Below, piece after piece: positions 1 to 11,111 of a stretch of DNA of 64,000 bases. The translations under genes and the position numbers were made by a program. The notes below the pieces were generated by a model, which was not told the origin of the DNA, made no database searches, and worked only from the letters and a program-made list of their open reading frames with translations. This DNA is from Sphaerulina vaccinii (taxonomy: Eukaryota > Ascomycota > Dothideomycetes > Mycosphaerellales > Mycosphaerellaceae), in contig JAKUDP010000007.1 of NCBI GenBank assembly GCA_022570795.1, positions 372,001 to 436,000 of the forward strand, given 5' to 3'. Within the stretch, counting starts at the first letter, position 1; each line of letters starts with the position of its first letter.

Positions 1-2
1 TC

Positions 3-3000
3 GGGCTCGCGTACAAGCCGCGATCACACGAAAAGTCGTTCTTCGAGATGTTCTCTGAGATGACATCCAATGACGCCTCCTCACTCGACGCGTCTTCCCT
101 TTCACCAAGCGTCCTCCTCCCACGGCCCTCCGTTAACACAATGGACTCGTCAATCACCATTCTGCCGTCGGAAATGCCGCGTCCGGCGTCTTCTGGCGAC
201 CTTAATGCGCCACCGCGTAGGACGCTCACGCTCAAAGAACAGAACGCCAAAACGGACGCTCTTACGAAGGAGAACTTCGACTTGAAGCTCAAGATTCACT
301 TCCTCAGCAAGGCACTCGAGAACCGCAGCGAGGATGGCATCAAGGAGCTTGTGGACGCCAATGTCCAGCTACAGACAGACCTCGCCAATGAGCGCAAAGA
401 CAATGCCGCCATGCGTAAGAAGATGCGCGACATGGAGACGCGACTCAAGCAGCAAGAAGAGGCACTGGCAGACGCGCAGTCACAACAGAAGAGCACTGCA
501 CGCGACGACGAGGACGACAATCCTACTCTGCAGGCCCAGATGCATGAAGAGATCCTCTACCTCCACCAGCAGAACGACCGCCTCGAAGAGCAAGTCACCA
601 CTCTGCGAGAAGAGGTCATGGACAAGGAGCTGGAGAAGCGCAAAATGGCAGAGCACATGCGCGGAATGGCTGGCAAGCGTGGTCAGGACGCCAACGGCAT
701 GAAGGAGATGGAAGACATGTGGCAGGATCTGCTCAATGCCGAGACTGGACGACGCGAGCAGGCTGAAGACGAGATCAGCGCTCTCAGGAACGAGCTCACC
801 AAGCTGCAGATGGAGAAGGCATCCCCAGCACCAAATCGCATCGCCGATCGCGGTCTCAAGACGCCCAAGAGACGCAGCCACATGCAGTCCGTGGACGAAG
901 CAGACTCATCTGCCGAGGAAGACATCGCAAATGGCGTTAGAAGCGTCCAAGGCGACCTCATCGAGCAACTCAAGCATGAGAACGACGAGCTTCGACGTAA
1001 CCTGGGAGCTCAGACTAGCATGCTGACCTCTCGCAACCGCGAACGTGAACGATTACAAGAGGAAATTGAGAGTCTCAAGCTACTCCAGCGCAAAGGCGAT
1101 GGAAGATCATTGGCTGGAGAAAGTATCTTCGACCGATCGATCTCTCGCGCGCACCAGCGATCACAGTCTCGAGCCAGTGACCACACTGCTGTTACCGAAG
1201 CCGAGCGAGACGACTGGCACAAGAAGGAGGGCGAGCTTCGCGATAGATACGCGGAAGAGCGACTCAAATTCCAAGAGATTGAGCGCAAGCATACACAACA
1301 TCTTAACTACATTCAAGTTCTGGAAGCCGATTATCAATCGATGGAAACCGAGCTTAATGAACATCAGCAGGATCTGAGATCCATACAACAGGAGCGCGAT
1401 GAACTGATCCAGGTCGTCGAGGACAAGGATGCAGAAATCGCCAACATTAAGGAGGAGGCGATCGAAGAGATCACTGCCCTCGAACAGCAACGAACAAAGC
1501 TGGAGAACAGGCTCGAAGAGGCCTACAGCCATCTCGACAAGACACAGTCGAAGTTGAAGACAACTACCGATGGATATCAAGGCTTGCAAGCCGAACTCCG
1601 CGACATTACCGCCCGGGTTATCGACCTGGACGATGTCAAAGCACACAACATGCGCACGATCGAAACCCTCGAACAGCAAATCGCGGAGGCTGAAGAGGAG
1701 ATCACGAAATGGGAGCAGAAGTGCAATGAGCTCGATCAAAAGAATCGAAAGCTCGAGATCACCGAAGAAAGCCTACACTCTGAGATCACATTCCTCAGAG
1801 AAGAGCAAGAAGGAGATAAGATCAAGATTGGGGAGCTGGAAGGCTCGCTTGATGCAGCACATGCAAGCATCCAGGATGAGCAGGAGAAACTACGCGAGCT
1901 GGGAGAGAGCATCGCAGAGGAACGCCGACAGCGCGACACCCTCGAGAACAAGTCCAAGGAAGACGTCCAGAAGGTGCTGGACGATCTCAACTCGGAGAAT
2001 TCCAAGTCCAAGGACGAAGTACGCAGATTGCGTAGAGCACTGTCTGCCAAGGAGGTCGAGGCTACCAGCGAGAAGCAGAAGCTGGACCAACTCGAGCAAA
2101 GTCTACGCAGCATCCTCGGCGACCCAGATGGAACGCGACAGAGCTTGCTTGGCGACATCGAGAAGATGCAACGGGAGCTGGATACCACCATCACCCAGCT
2201 CGACAGGGCGAAGATGGACATTTCGGACAAGGATAGACTCCTTCGTCACCGCGATGGCCTTTTGGAGAGCACCAGTCTTGAGTCTAGAAGACTTTCAGAC
2301 CTGCTCGAGAAGGAGCGCAACCAGAGGAAGCACGACCTCGAATCATTCGAGAAGGCTTCACGAGGACAAGCCACACATATGCGCACGATCGCACAACAAG
2401 AGTCGAAGGTGCTGGAGCTCGAGACACTCTACAGCCAGGACAAGCGCAGGATGTCTCAACTGGAGCAGCAATACCGCGAGCAGCTTCACGAGCGCAACAA
2501 CCTTTTGCTCGCATTGTGGAATAGACTCTCCACACTGTGCGGCGCAGACTGGGCACAAAATCACAGCCTGGTCGATGGGGAGGTCCCATCAGTCGAAGCA
2601 ATTGGCAAACATCTGCCGAGCTTCAACAAGAACATCATCAGCGCAGTCAAGACGATCGAAGCGCTCATCGGTAGCTTCAAGCAGCGCATCCGATCGATCG
2701 AGAAAGACCTCTGGAGAGACTATCAGACTCTCGAGCACAACTTGGACCTACGAGCACGTAGAATGGATAGCGTCGAGCGTGCTGTGATCGAGGCTCAACA
2801 ACAGTTTGAGGAACAGCAACAGACTGCAGCTCAGGAAGCTGCTACTCGACCTGAGATTCCAACACGAGGAAAGTCATTCTCATTCAAGAGCAACGAGGAG
2901 AACATCAGGCTCAAGTCTGAGCTCAAGGCTCTCAAACAGGAACTCAAGTACCACAAGCAACACCCCAGCGCCATGGCTCAACAGCTCTTGAACGCACACA

Positions 3001-3419
3001 ACCAGGCACTCTCCGGCGAGCCTATTCATACCCGCGCCACATCCAGTGCAGGGAGTGTTGCCGGATCCAGCAAAAGCCCTGCAAGGCAGGCACTATCGTC
3101 GCTCCTGCGCCATCAATCGACCTCCGCAGTCGAGCAGCTTCACTTCATGCAGCGACACAGTGAGGAGAATGGCGTTCCTTCCCCTGTACAGCAGATCGTT
3201 GTGCCGGAACAAGCCGCTGCGCCCAATGAGACGCGATGGGTACACCGGCTTAAGGAGCTGGAGCGACGGCTTAAGGCCGAGAGGGAGGCACGACTGATGG
3301 ATAGGCAAGGGGCAAGGAAGCGGCTGGAGGAAGGAAGGATTGAAAATGAAGAGTTGAAGGCATTGTTAGAGAAGGAACGCCTTGCAAGGCAGGAAGATGA
3401 GGCGGGCGCGGAGGAATGA
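3..3419 (+). CDS. ApsB/Mto1-like microtubule-organising coiled-coil protein (5' end outside window)
   Basis: Spindle-pole/septal microtubule-organising protein that in this family recruits gamma-tubulin complexes. The frame is open from base 3, before the first in-window ATG at 48, so the true start lies left of the window. Counting from the ATG at 48, residues about 58-130 match the centrosomin N-terminal motif (KEQNAKTDALTKENFDLKLK), the gamma-tubulin recruiting segment. Residues 130-960 are almost continuous heptad-repeat coiled coil. The end (about 1061-1110, beginning ETRWVHRLKELERRLKAERE) matches the Mto2-binding region of Mto1. Both signature ends in the expected order make the assignment strong. 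The 3' end and 3' flank recur as broken copies downstream (3419-5340). Seen: coiled coil and motifs. Known: family role. Inferred: this protein's location. Confidence 0.88.
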   Translation, partial: GLAYKPRSHEKSFFEMFSEMTSNDASSLDASSLSPSVLLPRPSVNTMDSSITILPSEMPRPASSGDLNAPPRRTLTLKEQNAKTDALTKENFDLKLKIHFLSKALENRSEDGIKELVDANVQLQTDLANERKDNAAMRKKMRDMETRLKQQEEALADAQSQQKSTARDDEDDNPTLQAQMHEEILYLHQQNDRLEEQVTTLREEVMDKELEKRKMAEHMRGMAGKRGQDANGMKEMEDMWQDLLNAETGRREQAEDEISALRNELTKLQMEKASPAPNRIADRGLKTPKRRSHMQSVDEADSSAEEDIANGVRSVQGDLIEQLKHENDELRRNLGAQTSMLTSRNRERERLQEEIESLKLLQRKGDGRSLAGESIFDRSISRAHQRSQSRASDHTAVTEAERDDWHKKEGELRDRYAEERLKFQEIERKHTQHLNYIQVLEADYQSMETELNEHQQDLRSIQQERDELIQVVEDKDAEIANIKEEAIEEITALEQQRTKLENRLEEAYSHLDKTQSKLKTTTDGYQGLQAELRDITARVIDLDDVKAHNMRTIETLEQQIAEAEEEITKWEQKCNELDQKNRKLEITEESLHSEITFLREEQEGDKIKIGELEGSLDAAHASIQDEQEKLRELGESIAEERRQRDTLENKSKEDVQKVLDDLNSENSKSKDEVRRLRRALSAKEVEATSEKQKLDQLEQSLRSILGDPDGTRQSLLGDIEKMQRELDTTITQLDRAKMDISDKDRLLRHRDGLLESTSLESRRLSDLLEKERNQRKHDLESFEKASRGQATHMRTIAQQESKVLELETLYSQDKRRMSQLEQQYREQLHERNNLLLALWNRLSTLCGADWAQNHSLVDGEVPSVEAIGKHLPSFNKNIISAVKTIEALIGSFKQRIRSIEKDLWRDYQTLEHNLDLRARRMDSVERAVIEAQQQFEEQQQTAAQEAATRPEIPTRGKSFSFKSNEENIRLKSELKALKQELKYHKQHPSAMAQQLLNAHNQALSGEPIHTRATSSAGSVAGSSKSPARQALSSLLRHQSTSAVEQLHFMQRHSEENGVPSPVQQIVVPEQAAAPNETRWVHRLKELERRLKAEREARLMDRQGARKRLEEGRIENEELKALLEKERLARQEDEAGAEE

Positions 3420-5340
3420 ACGAGGAAGGAAGGGCTTTATTGATGGCAGGAACGGTCGCTCTGTAAAGTATGAAACCAGGTGAAACTGGTTAACGAATGA
3501 TGAAATGACTGTATTTGTACTGCTGTCCCGACTGTTTCTAAGACCCACCACGCCACCCTGAGCACGTACCTGGTGCTGTCGATATCAGATTGGCAAAGTG
3601 GAGACGCTTGCTTCATCAGGACATGGCCGTGTGGGGCTGTCCGAACAGTCGGGTTGGGTAAATGAAGTTGGGTGCAAGTACGACTATGGGAGCTGACACG
3701 ACCGTACTTCCTACGATACACTTACGATATTACTGAGACTTTCACAGGGCCCGCAGCGACACAACAGAGCAGACCCAGCCACAAACCAGGCTGGCTACTG
3801 GCTACTCACGAATATCCTTCACTGGTCGAAGAGGGCAACCGCGACGAGGAACAAGCCGCTGCACCGAACGAGACGTGATGATTCCGGCGGCTTCAGGAGC
3901 TGGAGAGGAAGCTCAAGGCGGAGACGGAGGCACCACTGCCTGATGAGCACACACTCATGAGCATTTGGCTGGCTATGTCCGCTCAAGCAGCATATACCTA
4001 CCCGCCCGCAATGTTAAACGCGGAATATGTGGGCGAGCCATTTCCACAACTGGTCTGCGCTTGGTAGCTTGTTGAACCGCAGTCAGATCGACGAGATGTA
4101 CAGATGCCTGGCATTGCCATCGCAACACAACGCGCAACGCCCATGCTGCTCCCTCTCCTCCGCCTGACGACCTCTCCGCTTTTCTGCTTGCCTTCATAGC
4201 GCCACGCAAGAGATTGGAGGAAGCAAGGATTGAGAATGAGGAGTTGAAGACTCTTTTGGAGAACGGAGTGCCAGTCTTGCGAACCAGGCTGCTGACATGC
4301 CAGGACAGCTCTTTGTTGGGTTGGGTCATCGATGAGAGCTGAGAACGATCGCAGATCACGACGACTCATATGGGAAACATATTTGTGGCATAGAACCTCC
4401 CGTCGCTGTCTCCCATCGCTACCTCCATTTCCGATCCCAGACGACATCTTCGCCGGGTTCGCCTTGGAAAGTAGCATTCCTCACGAGCACCTCCGTCAGG
4501 AAATCAACACGAACCTCCATCTTCATGGCGATCCGCAACGACACGGCACAGCAAACTCAGACTTTCGAACAGGGCGGTCTGACTACCCACGGATACATCT
4601 TGTTGGTAGAAGAGAGCGACGAGACTCGTTGGATTCATCGACTCAAAAGAAGTCGGAGAGACGTTTGAAGGCTGAGTGCGAGGTATGAGTGCTCGACAGG
4701 CACGCGTTCATTAGCATTTGACTGGTTATGCCTTCGTGAGACAGTATGTACGTCCGGATAGTCGAATGTGGTAAGTGAAGTCTGGCGTGAGTTCGACCAT
4801 GTCAGCTGACACGACATGCTTTCTAAGGTTGCAAATACAAGTTGAGACTTACACCCGCAACAATATCACAGCGCCAATTCGTCTTTCTGAACCAGGCTGC
4901 TGACTGTCCTCGGACAGACGGTTCCCTTCTGCTGGCCTGGACAATGGAATACGCTGGGTTCACCGGCCGAAGGACGAGGCAGAAGCCGAGGAATGAACGA
5001 GGAAGGAACTGAAGTGAAGGAGCAAACGGATGGAAGGAGCAATCGCTATGTACAAATAAGAACCAAGTGAACTTGGTCAATGAAATGATGAATTGGCTGT
5101 ATTGATAGGTACTTACCGTGCTGGCCCGCAACGACATCACAACGCAACTTTGACCCCTTGAACCAGGCTGCTGAGTGTCTATGGACACAGATCTGGAGCT
5201 CCTCTATAGGCTTGGCCGATGAGCTGCGATGGTTTCACGGACCACGAGGCTCAATAACGATTGAAGAAACAGCAACAGACTGCGGCCCAGATTTGAAGCT
5301 GCAGCCTCACTCACTGTCGATATCGAATCACGGAGGTCAA
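3419..5340 (+). repeat. Decayed tandem copies of the upstream gene's 3' end and 3' flank
   Basis: No intact gene is present. By eye the stretch aligns piecewise with the preceding coiled-coil gene. 3848-3945 matches 3206-3299 (start of the Mto2-binding segment); 4202-4262 matches 3312-3370; 4620-4682 matches 3226-3290; 4768-4900 matches the 3' flank 3655-3790; 4972-5110 matches 3398-3530, across the stop codon and 3' UTR; 5258-5296 matches 2808-2845. A phrase gaaccaggctgctga recurs near 4277, 4890 and 5160. Copies carry stops, substitutions and indels, so they are pseudogenised segments. Repeated tandem duplication followed by decay is inferred. Confidence 0.72.
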
Positions 5341-5389
5341 TCTTTGGGCAAACCCATTGGCCCCTGCTGGACTTGCTTGTTGACCAGTC

Positions 5390-5530
5390 TCGTCCATCTC
5401 CTTGGAGTCATCCACGTCCATCTCCTCAGAAATGTCCTCGTCCATCTCCTAAGAAGCGTCCTCATCCATCTCCTCGTCCTCAGTCTCGTGCATTTCCTCT
5501 GAATCGTCCTCGTCCATCTCCTCAGAATCA
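5390..5530. repeat. Minisatellite-like array encoding an acidic tail
   Basis: On the plus strand the phrase ccatctcct recurs every 15-30 bases (for example near 5394, 5418, 5442 and 5466) separated by cgtcctcgt-like spacers. On the minus strand it encodes repeated EEMDED units at the end of the HELAH protein and continues past that protein's stop codon. Confidence 0.7.
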
Positions 5531-6807
5531 TCCTTGGAATCATCATCGGAATCGCTGTCAGAGCCGTGGTCAGAGCTGTCCGGACCATCAGTACCATGGA
5601 ACAAATCATCCTCCGAGACGGTCTTATCGTAAATCAGCCCACGACTGGTAATAAGATAAATAAGATAGGTTAGATAGCCACCGTCTGGTACTGGGGCTGT
5701 ACGAGCTGACTCCCAGACGCCCGTTTCATTCTCTCCCCACAGGATCCCATATTGTGTGTATGGGATATTGTCCCAGTAGCTCTGCTGAAACAGAAGGTGG
5801 ATGTACGTAAAGTCCACATTCCAGTGCAATGCCTCATCTGGAAGATTTGTGTCTTCTCTGGTGCCAATCGCCCACTTCTTATCCCCGTAATGCTTGATTC
5901 TATTCGGATCTGGCCAGCGGTCCTTAAATATCATGCCCTTGAAGGGCACGAGAGTACCGTCCACCTTGTACAAGTTGGCTCGAATGGGAACTTTTGTATT
6001 GGCATCATGAGGCCGAAGACTGTCACGAGTGATCACACCTCCAAAGGTCCGGCTTTCCCACTCGAAACCAAGCTCACTGACATCGCTTCCTTTGAAAAAC
6101 ATGTTGCCTAAGACGGGTTGGTACCGTGAAAATTGCACCGCATGCGCCAGTTCATGCACCCGAGTGATGGCCAGGTAGAAAGCGCACCAGTGGTAACTGA
6201 CCACATCCGTGTTAGCTATATCTTGATTCCACTCGCATTGCGCCTTGAAGTCGGCTGACAGCTGGATTACAGACCTGCAACCTGCCCAAAAGTCATTTCG
6301 CGGGCTGGAGCCGTTGTTGATCTTCTCCTTGCCTACTGTCTGGCCATCTCCATCCGTATGCTTATCGACAGGCTCGTCTGGGTTCGGTTGATCTATGTCG
6401 TACCTGATGTATTCCGCAAGTTCTGTCAGCCGAGTCCTGGTTGTTTCCTCTTGTGTGGCGGTTAGTGTCTCAGGCAGAAGGTAGACTTCGCCATCTACCT
6501 GTAATTTGCCCCCTACCGTACGCTTGGTTTCTTCTAACGCATGAAGCTTTCCAGACAGGATAGAGAACCAGAACGGAAGAGATGCCTCTACCAACATGGA
6601 GGCTAGTAGAGCGGCATCATCAACAATTGTACCATTGTTAAGGTGGTCGTATAAGTATTGGAGCTTCGCTCTGGCAAACAGAGGGTGACGCGCATTCGTC
6701 AAGTTTGGCATCTGTATGTTTGTCAGCGATTCTACTCGATAAAAGCCGCTGCAGCAGGCCCCTGAACAGCCCTCGAGCGTCTCGATGGAAAGATGTTGGC
6801 TCGGCAT
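5449..6807 (-). CDS. HELAH-motif zincin-like protein with acidic tail
   Basis: Function not recognised beyond a putative metalloprotease fold. His218-Glu219-Leu-Ala-His222 gives HExxH, preceded by ITRV and followed about 30 residues later by ELGFEWESRTFGG, whose Glu could be the third zinc ligand (gluzincin-like pattern, inferred). No signal peptide is evident. The start may instead be Met33 at 6711; the first 32 residues include a small Cys cluster and may be non-coding. The last 45 residues are a low-complexity run of Asp, Glu and Ser built on an EEMDED-type repeat. The TAG stop at 5449-5451 lies inside this repeat, and the same acidic repeat continues in frame beyond it (see findings). Confidence 0.65.
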   Translation of the reverse strand: MPSQHLSIETLEGCSGACCSGFYRVESLTNIQMPNLTNARHPLFARAKLQYLYDHLNNGTIVDDAALLASMLVEASLPFWFSILSGKLHALEETKRTVGGKLQVDGEVYLLPETLTATQEETTRTRLTELAEYIRYDIDQPNPDEPVDKHTDGDGQTVGKEKINNGSSPRNDFWAGCRSVIQLSADFKAQCEWNQDIANTDVVSYHWCAFYLAITRVHELAHAVQFSRYQPVLGNMFFKGSDVSELGFEWESRTFGGVITRDSLRPHDANTKVPIRANLYKVDGTLVPFKGMIFKDRWPDPNRIKHYGDKKWAIGTREDTNLPDEALHWNVDFTYIHLLFQQSYWDNIPYTQYGILWGENETGVWESARTAPVPDGGYLTYLIYLITSRGLIYDKTVSEDDLFHGTDGPDSSDHGSDSDSDDDSKDDSEEMDEDDSEEMHETEDEEMDEDAS

Positions 6808-7369
6808 CGTGTCGGGATATATCGCTTACACAGGTCAGCTGTGATTAAGAAGCGAGGTATAGGTTTCACAGACCAGCTGTGTATGGAAACGGAATGACAA
6901 GGACAGTAGTATGACGTGCACAGAGCAGCAGCATATCGAGGCCATAGTCGCAGCGTGTAGATGTACCACTTTTCCGAATCTGCCCAGTGTATCGAAATAG
7001 AGTCATGGAGATTGACCATTCTTTGTACAGAGAATATTGGCTTTGCCAGAGAGGAATGCATTGTCATTCCCTTGTCGAGATCTTGGTCGAGGGGCAAAGA
7101 ACAAAGACGTGGTCCTGTGGCATAGCGCGATTCTGGCTCTGGTTCGCGACCTCTCAATGGCGTGTCCGAAAGTATGGTGATGAGTTTATTGCTGAATAGA
7201 CGTACAAGCCAAGAAGTCGCTCGACATTCTCACACTTTCTCATTCTGGATACCTCCTACATCAGCAGTCCTGTACAGATCTAAACACATACATACACATT
7301 CTGTCGCTGAGTTCTGTTCCTCGAATGATCACCTCTTTCTCACGCTCTTATACGCGCTTTTCCCGTAGC
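6808..7369. other. Intergenic, no gene seen
   Basis: Between the HELAH gene (its upstream side) and the 3' end of the MAPEG gene. It should hold the promoter of the former. Only short frames without recognisable features are present. Confidence 0.5.
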
Positions 7370-8171
7370 CTAGATCAGTGGCTTCTTTGCAAGTCTGAGA
7401 GCCACATTGATGACACTGGCAGTCGCAACAACGTGGGACAGTGTTCTTGGGGTTCCAAGATTGAAGAGGTAGGATGGATAGTGCCTTTGAACACGTCAGC
7501 TGTCTTGCCCACAAGTGTGTAACGCGGCTAACACTCACACAAAGCACTTCGCAATAACATGCAAGCCCAACAAGTTAATCAAAGTCTGATCACCAGGAGC
7601 CATAGCCTGCGCCAGCGCAGCCGTAAGCGCAAAACCAGGGAACATCTCCATCAAATTGTAATGCGCACTATGCAATCGCAGTGGCAGACCCTTCAAGTTC
7701 ACGACTTGAGCCCGTGGGTGTAAGTTATCTCTTCCCTCCTTGTTGCCAGCAGCCGCGCCTGCTGCACTACCTGCTCCAGAAAAGGCATAGGTGACTGTAA
7801 TGTACAAGCCAGCCAGAGCTGCGATTTTGCCGCTTTGTGGGATGGTAGAAGTGCTACCTGCTGAGGCGAGGAAACCGACTGTTCCAATGACTCCGTTCAC
7901 GGCCTTCTCGATGATGCTGTTGGGCTGGGTGACCCAGGATGTGAGTGGGATCGCTGCGAGGAAGAGGCCACCGAAACCGGCCATGGCGAGGCCAGCTGGG
8001 TTCTCACTGTGTTCATACTATCAGTACTGACGCTTCCGACCACTCTTCGAGCTTCGAGTGCTGTGTCTCTTACACTCCATCGTCCTGTAGCTTGCTAACG
8101 AGCGTGTCCTTGCCCTGTTGAGCCTTGGCCTTTGCCTCGTCTGCGCTTGGGAAATCCTTCCTATTCGACAT
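7370..8171 (-). CDS. MAPEG family membrane protein
   Basis: Three exons: 8171-8074, 8006-7539, 7484-7370. Introns of 67 and 54 nt have GTAAGA and GTGAGT donors, and the frame is continuous across both. The product is about 226 residues: a short hydrophilic N-terminus (MSNRKDFPSADEAKAKAQQG), then four hydrophobic segments. The central RLHSAHYNLMEMFPGF carries the Arg/Asn/Glu pattern of membrane-associated eicosanoid and glutathione metabolism proteins. The final exon completes the fourth helix (HVVATASVINVALRLAKKPLI) and ends at TAG. Fungal MAPEG proteins are small microsomal membrane proteins, some with glutathione-dependent activity; the substrate here is unknown. The gene is co-oriented with the two esterase genes upstream. 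Confidence 0.82.
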
Positions 8172-8657
8172 CTTGCAGGAGTATATGTATAGCTCTTTCT
8201 TTGTGGCAATTGATCTTGTAGCAATCAAGACACAGGTCTACTAGATCACCCAGCTGGGCCATTGCTAGCCTATGTCAATGTCCTCAGGGTGCGGTAACCG
8301 CTTTGCAGGCTGACCCCGCTCAGACGAAGCTTCAAACGACATGACAGCTACGGAAAGGTGGAAATCTGTCAAAGGTCTGGATTTCTGGATTTATGCACGT
8401 GTGACGATGCGGAGATGTCTCGGCTCTTGATTCGATGCCACAACTTTGGAGCTCATATTGACCATTTACCATACAATCGTCTTGAACAGACATCTTCTCC
8501 ATTCAATTGAGCACTCACAATCGCAGTGTGCAGCTCTCTCCAGATGCCTAGCTGAATGGCTTTGCCAGGGAGTAGTACTATCGTGCCTGTCACAGTCGTC
8601 TTCTCATTCGACTGACCGCACTTACGCCATACCATCGTCAAGCTTTCACTGCCTGAC

Positions 8658-10524
8658 CTACAACTCATCCTTCACCTCTGCTTTAACGCCCTCAAAGCTA
8701 TCCTTACACTCAAAGCTCGACAAATTATCCTCATCTCCTCCAACATACGCAGCCACCTGCGGCCAAGGACACAACTTCCTTGCAAATGGCTTGAAGGTAC
8801 TCCTATCCTGTCCTGGGAATGGCAGATTACTTCCGACCAGTTCCTCAACAGGTTCGCCCTTCTCGACCCATCTGACCAAGTCCTGGAAAGCAGTCAAAGG
8901 GTACGCGCCAGGTCCGCCGATGCAATGAGCCACTCCCGGAGCCTCGAAGTGTCGATAGAAAGAGTTAACGTCCGATCCCACGATCTTCTCGACGCGATCG
9001 TGATAGTTGGATGTACCATTCGGTGGGATCAACTGGTCTTGCAAGCCATGCCATGAGAGGAGTTTACCTCCAGCTTTCTTGAAACGGCGGAGATCAGCAT
9101 CTGCCGAGTCGATGTGAGAGTAGTATTCTTGGTAGCTTGTGATGAGGAGCTCGTGGAATTGCTCTTCGTCGATTGTGCTGAGGTCATAAGCTGGGTCCTT
9201 GAGTACCCAAGTTCGAATCCAGTCTGAGGAAATCGGGAAAGGTCGGCCTTTGCAGTCTGTGTTATCTTCCTTGCAAATTGTTGTTGCGAGACCGCCGAAG
9301 ACTGGATCAATGCCTGGAAGAGAGGCGTCTGGTGTGGTGCCGAACCAGATCGATTCGCCGCTGTCTGGGTCTGTTGGGCCGGACCAGGCTACAGATGCGA
9401 TTTGAGCTGCTTCCTTCGTGATCTTACGTTCGGAGCCTGCACAGTCGTACTTTTGACCCACGACAGAGTTCGGATCGAATTTGCAAAGACCTGGCGCAGA
9501 GATTATGCCATCTTTGACGCCATCTAGTTCATCACAAGCTTCGATTGCTGCTGCTGTGATGGCATTGAGCTCGCATGCTGCCGGATAGTAGTTGAGCTTC
9601 TTCATCATCACCTGCGGGTAGAACTCCGTGACCAGGAAGGTCACCCAGTTGAAGGATGGTGCCGCCGAGAGAATGCCTTGGTACAGCGATGGGTAGCGTT
9701 GAGCCAACATCATGCCTTGGCGACCACCTGAACACCATAGAATCAGTACAAGTCGTCCCGGCGCTCTGTATAGAGTGTCACTCACCAGTACTGCATCCAT
9801 TCCAGTACGAATACTCAATCTTCTTCCCAAAATACTCCTCAATAACACTTTTAGCAATCAGCGTCATCTCTTCCAATGCACGATGGCCAAACAGGTCGAG
9901 CAAATGATAATCCATGTTGTGCTCACTCTTGGCCGCCCACCAAGAAGAATCAAGTGCAGCATGGATGAGACCACCATCCCAGCTGTGGCCAGCATCTGTA
10001 TTCACTCCAGCGTAGCCCATCGTTACAGCTGGCGCCAAGGCACCATCAACGCCTGCTAGCTAAGAGTGGGGAAGCCATGTCAGAAAAGTTTGCCCTAAGA
10101 GTGGTGTATATGAAAACTCACGTAGCCACTTCCACCCTGACCTAACATTCTTCCGTTCCATTTTTTTGCTGTTAGAGGTAGCCAGACGTTGACTTGGACA
10201 CGATCATCGTGACCTTTCGTGAGTCAGTAAGTGGTTCATATTCAATGCTTCTGGGATATGTTACTGACCTGGATGTGTGTAGATGATCGTAACATTGCAG
10301 AAGTCCAACTTCGGAGAGTCTGCCACCAGCAAAGGCAACGCCTTCGGCATTGGACTCTGTTCCTCACTCCATTCCGTCAAAGCCTCTCCTATCACTTCTG
10401 TTATCTTCACCCCACGAAGTCCAACAGGGCTCGCAGCTTCCTTGAGCGCTTTGGCTGAACATGCCGTCGCTGCTGAAGACCCAGTAGCAAGTGCTAACAC
10501 TGAAGTAAGTATAAGAGGCAGCAT
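8658..10524 (-). CDS. Secreted tannase/feruloyl esterase family enzyme
   Basis: Four exons: 10524-10269, 10213-10122, 10059-9786, 9727-8658. All joins keep frame (563 residues). The N-terminus (MLPLILTSVLALATGSSA) is a clear signal peptide. The nucleophile motif CSTGGRQG is split by intron 3, with Ser206 just before it. Later PSFNWV, LLSWHGLQDQLIPP (catalytic Asp region) and GVAHCIGGPGAYP (catalytic His) occur in family order. Such enzymes hydrolyse ester bonds of gallic or ferulic acid in plant material outside the cell; which substrate cannot be read from sequence. Length is typical. Lies in a minus-strand run with a carboxylesterase and a MAPEG protein. Confidence 0.9.
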
Positions 10525-11111
10525 CCTGGCAGTTGATCGTGTGCTCTCCGATCACTAGACAGAGGGCTTTTATGTCAGAAAACGTAGAAGAAGAGGAGGA
10601 GGTGTTGTTGTCTAGGAGCTTGGGGTCGGAGCAGAACTCTATTAGCTTCGACATGAGCAGGGTTCTTGCATACGACGAACGACGACTCGGAGGAGAACTG
10701 TTCGTCAGCTTGACTAGACCGTTAGCATGATGACTAGCAGGGCATGTTTCGAACCAAGCATATTCGCTAAGAACGGCCCGCCTGATCTGGAAGGATGTTC
10801 ATCGCTGTCAACCCTAGGAAAGATGAGGATACTTGTCTGTCTCACATTGCGAGTGAGGCCACTCTTTGTTGCTCGTTCGCAGCGTCCTGGCATACGATGT
10901 TCGTTATCTGGTGGTCGACAAGAGGTCAGATCATCAAGGTCCAGCCTGTAACAAAGTGACGAAGTGACGAAACTTGCGGAGAGTCTGTGGAGTGTCCATG
11001 GAACATCACGAAGTGTATTTTGTCTTTCCGAAGTCCCCACATTTTGACCAGCCGAAGATCCGAACATATATCTGACAGATCTTCTACACACGCAACAACA
11101 ATGCCGTTCTG
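10525..11111. other. Intergenic, promoter side of the tannase-like gene
   Basis: Holds the upstream region of the tannase-like gene and the 3' flank of the carboxylesterase. No gene or clear repeat seen. Confidence 0.45.
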
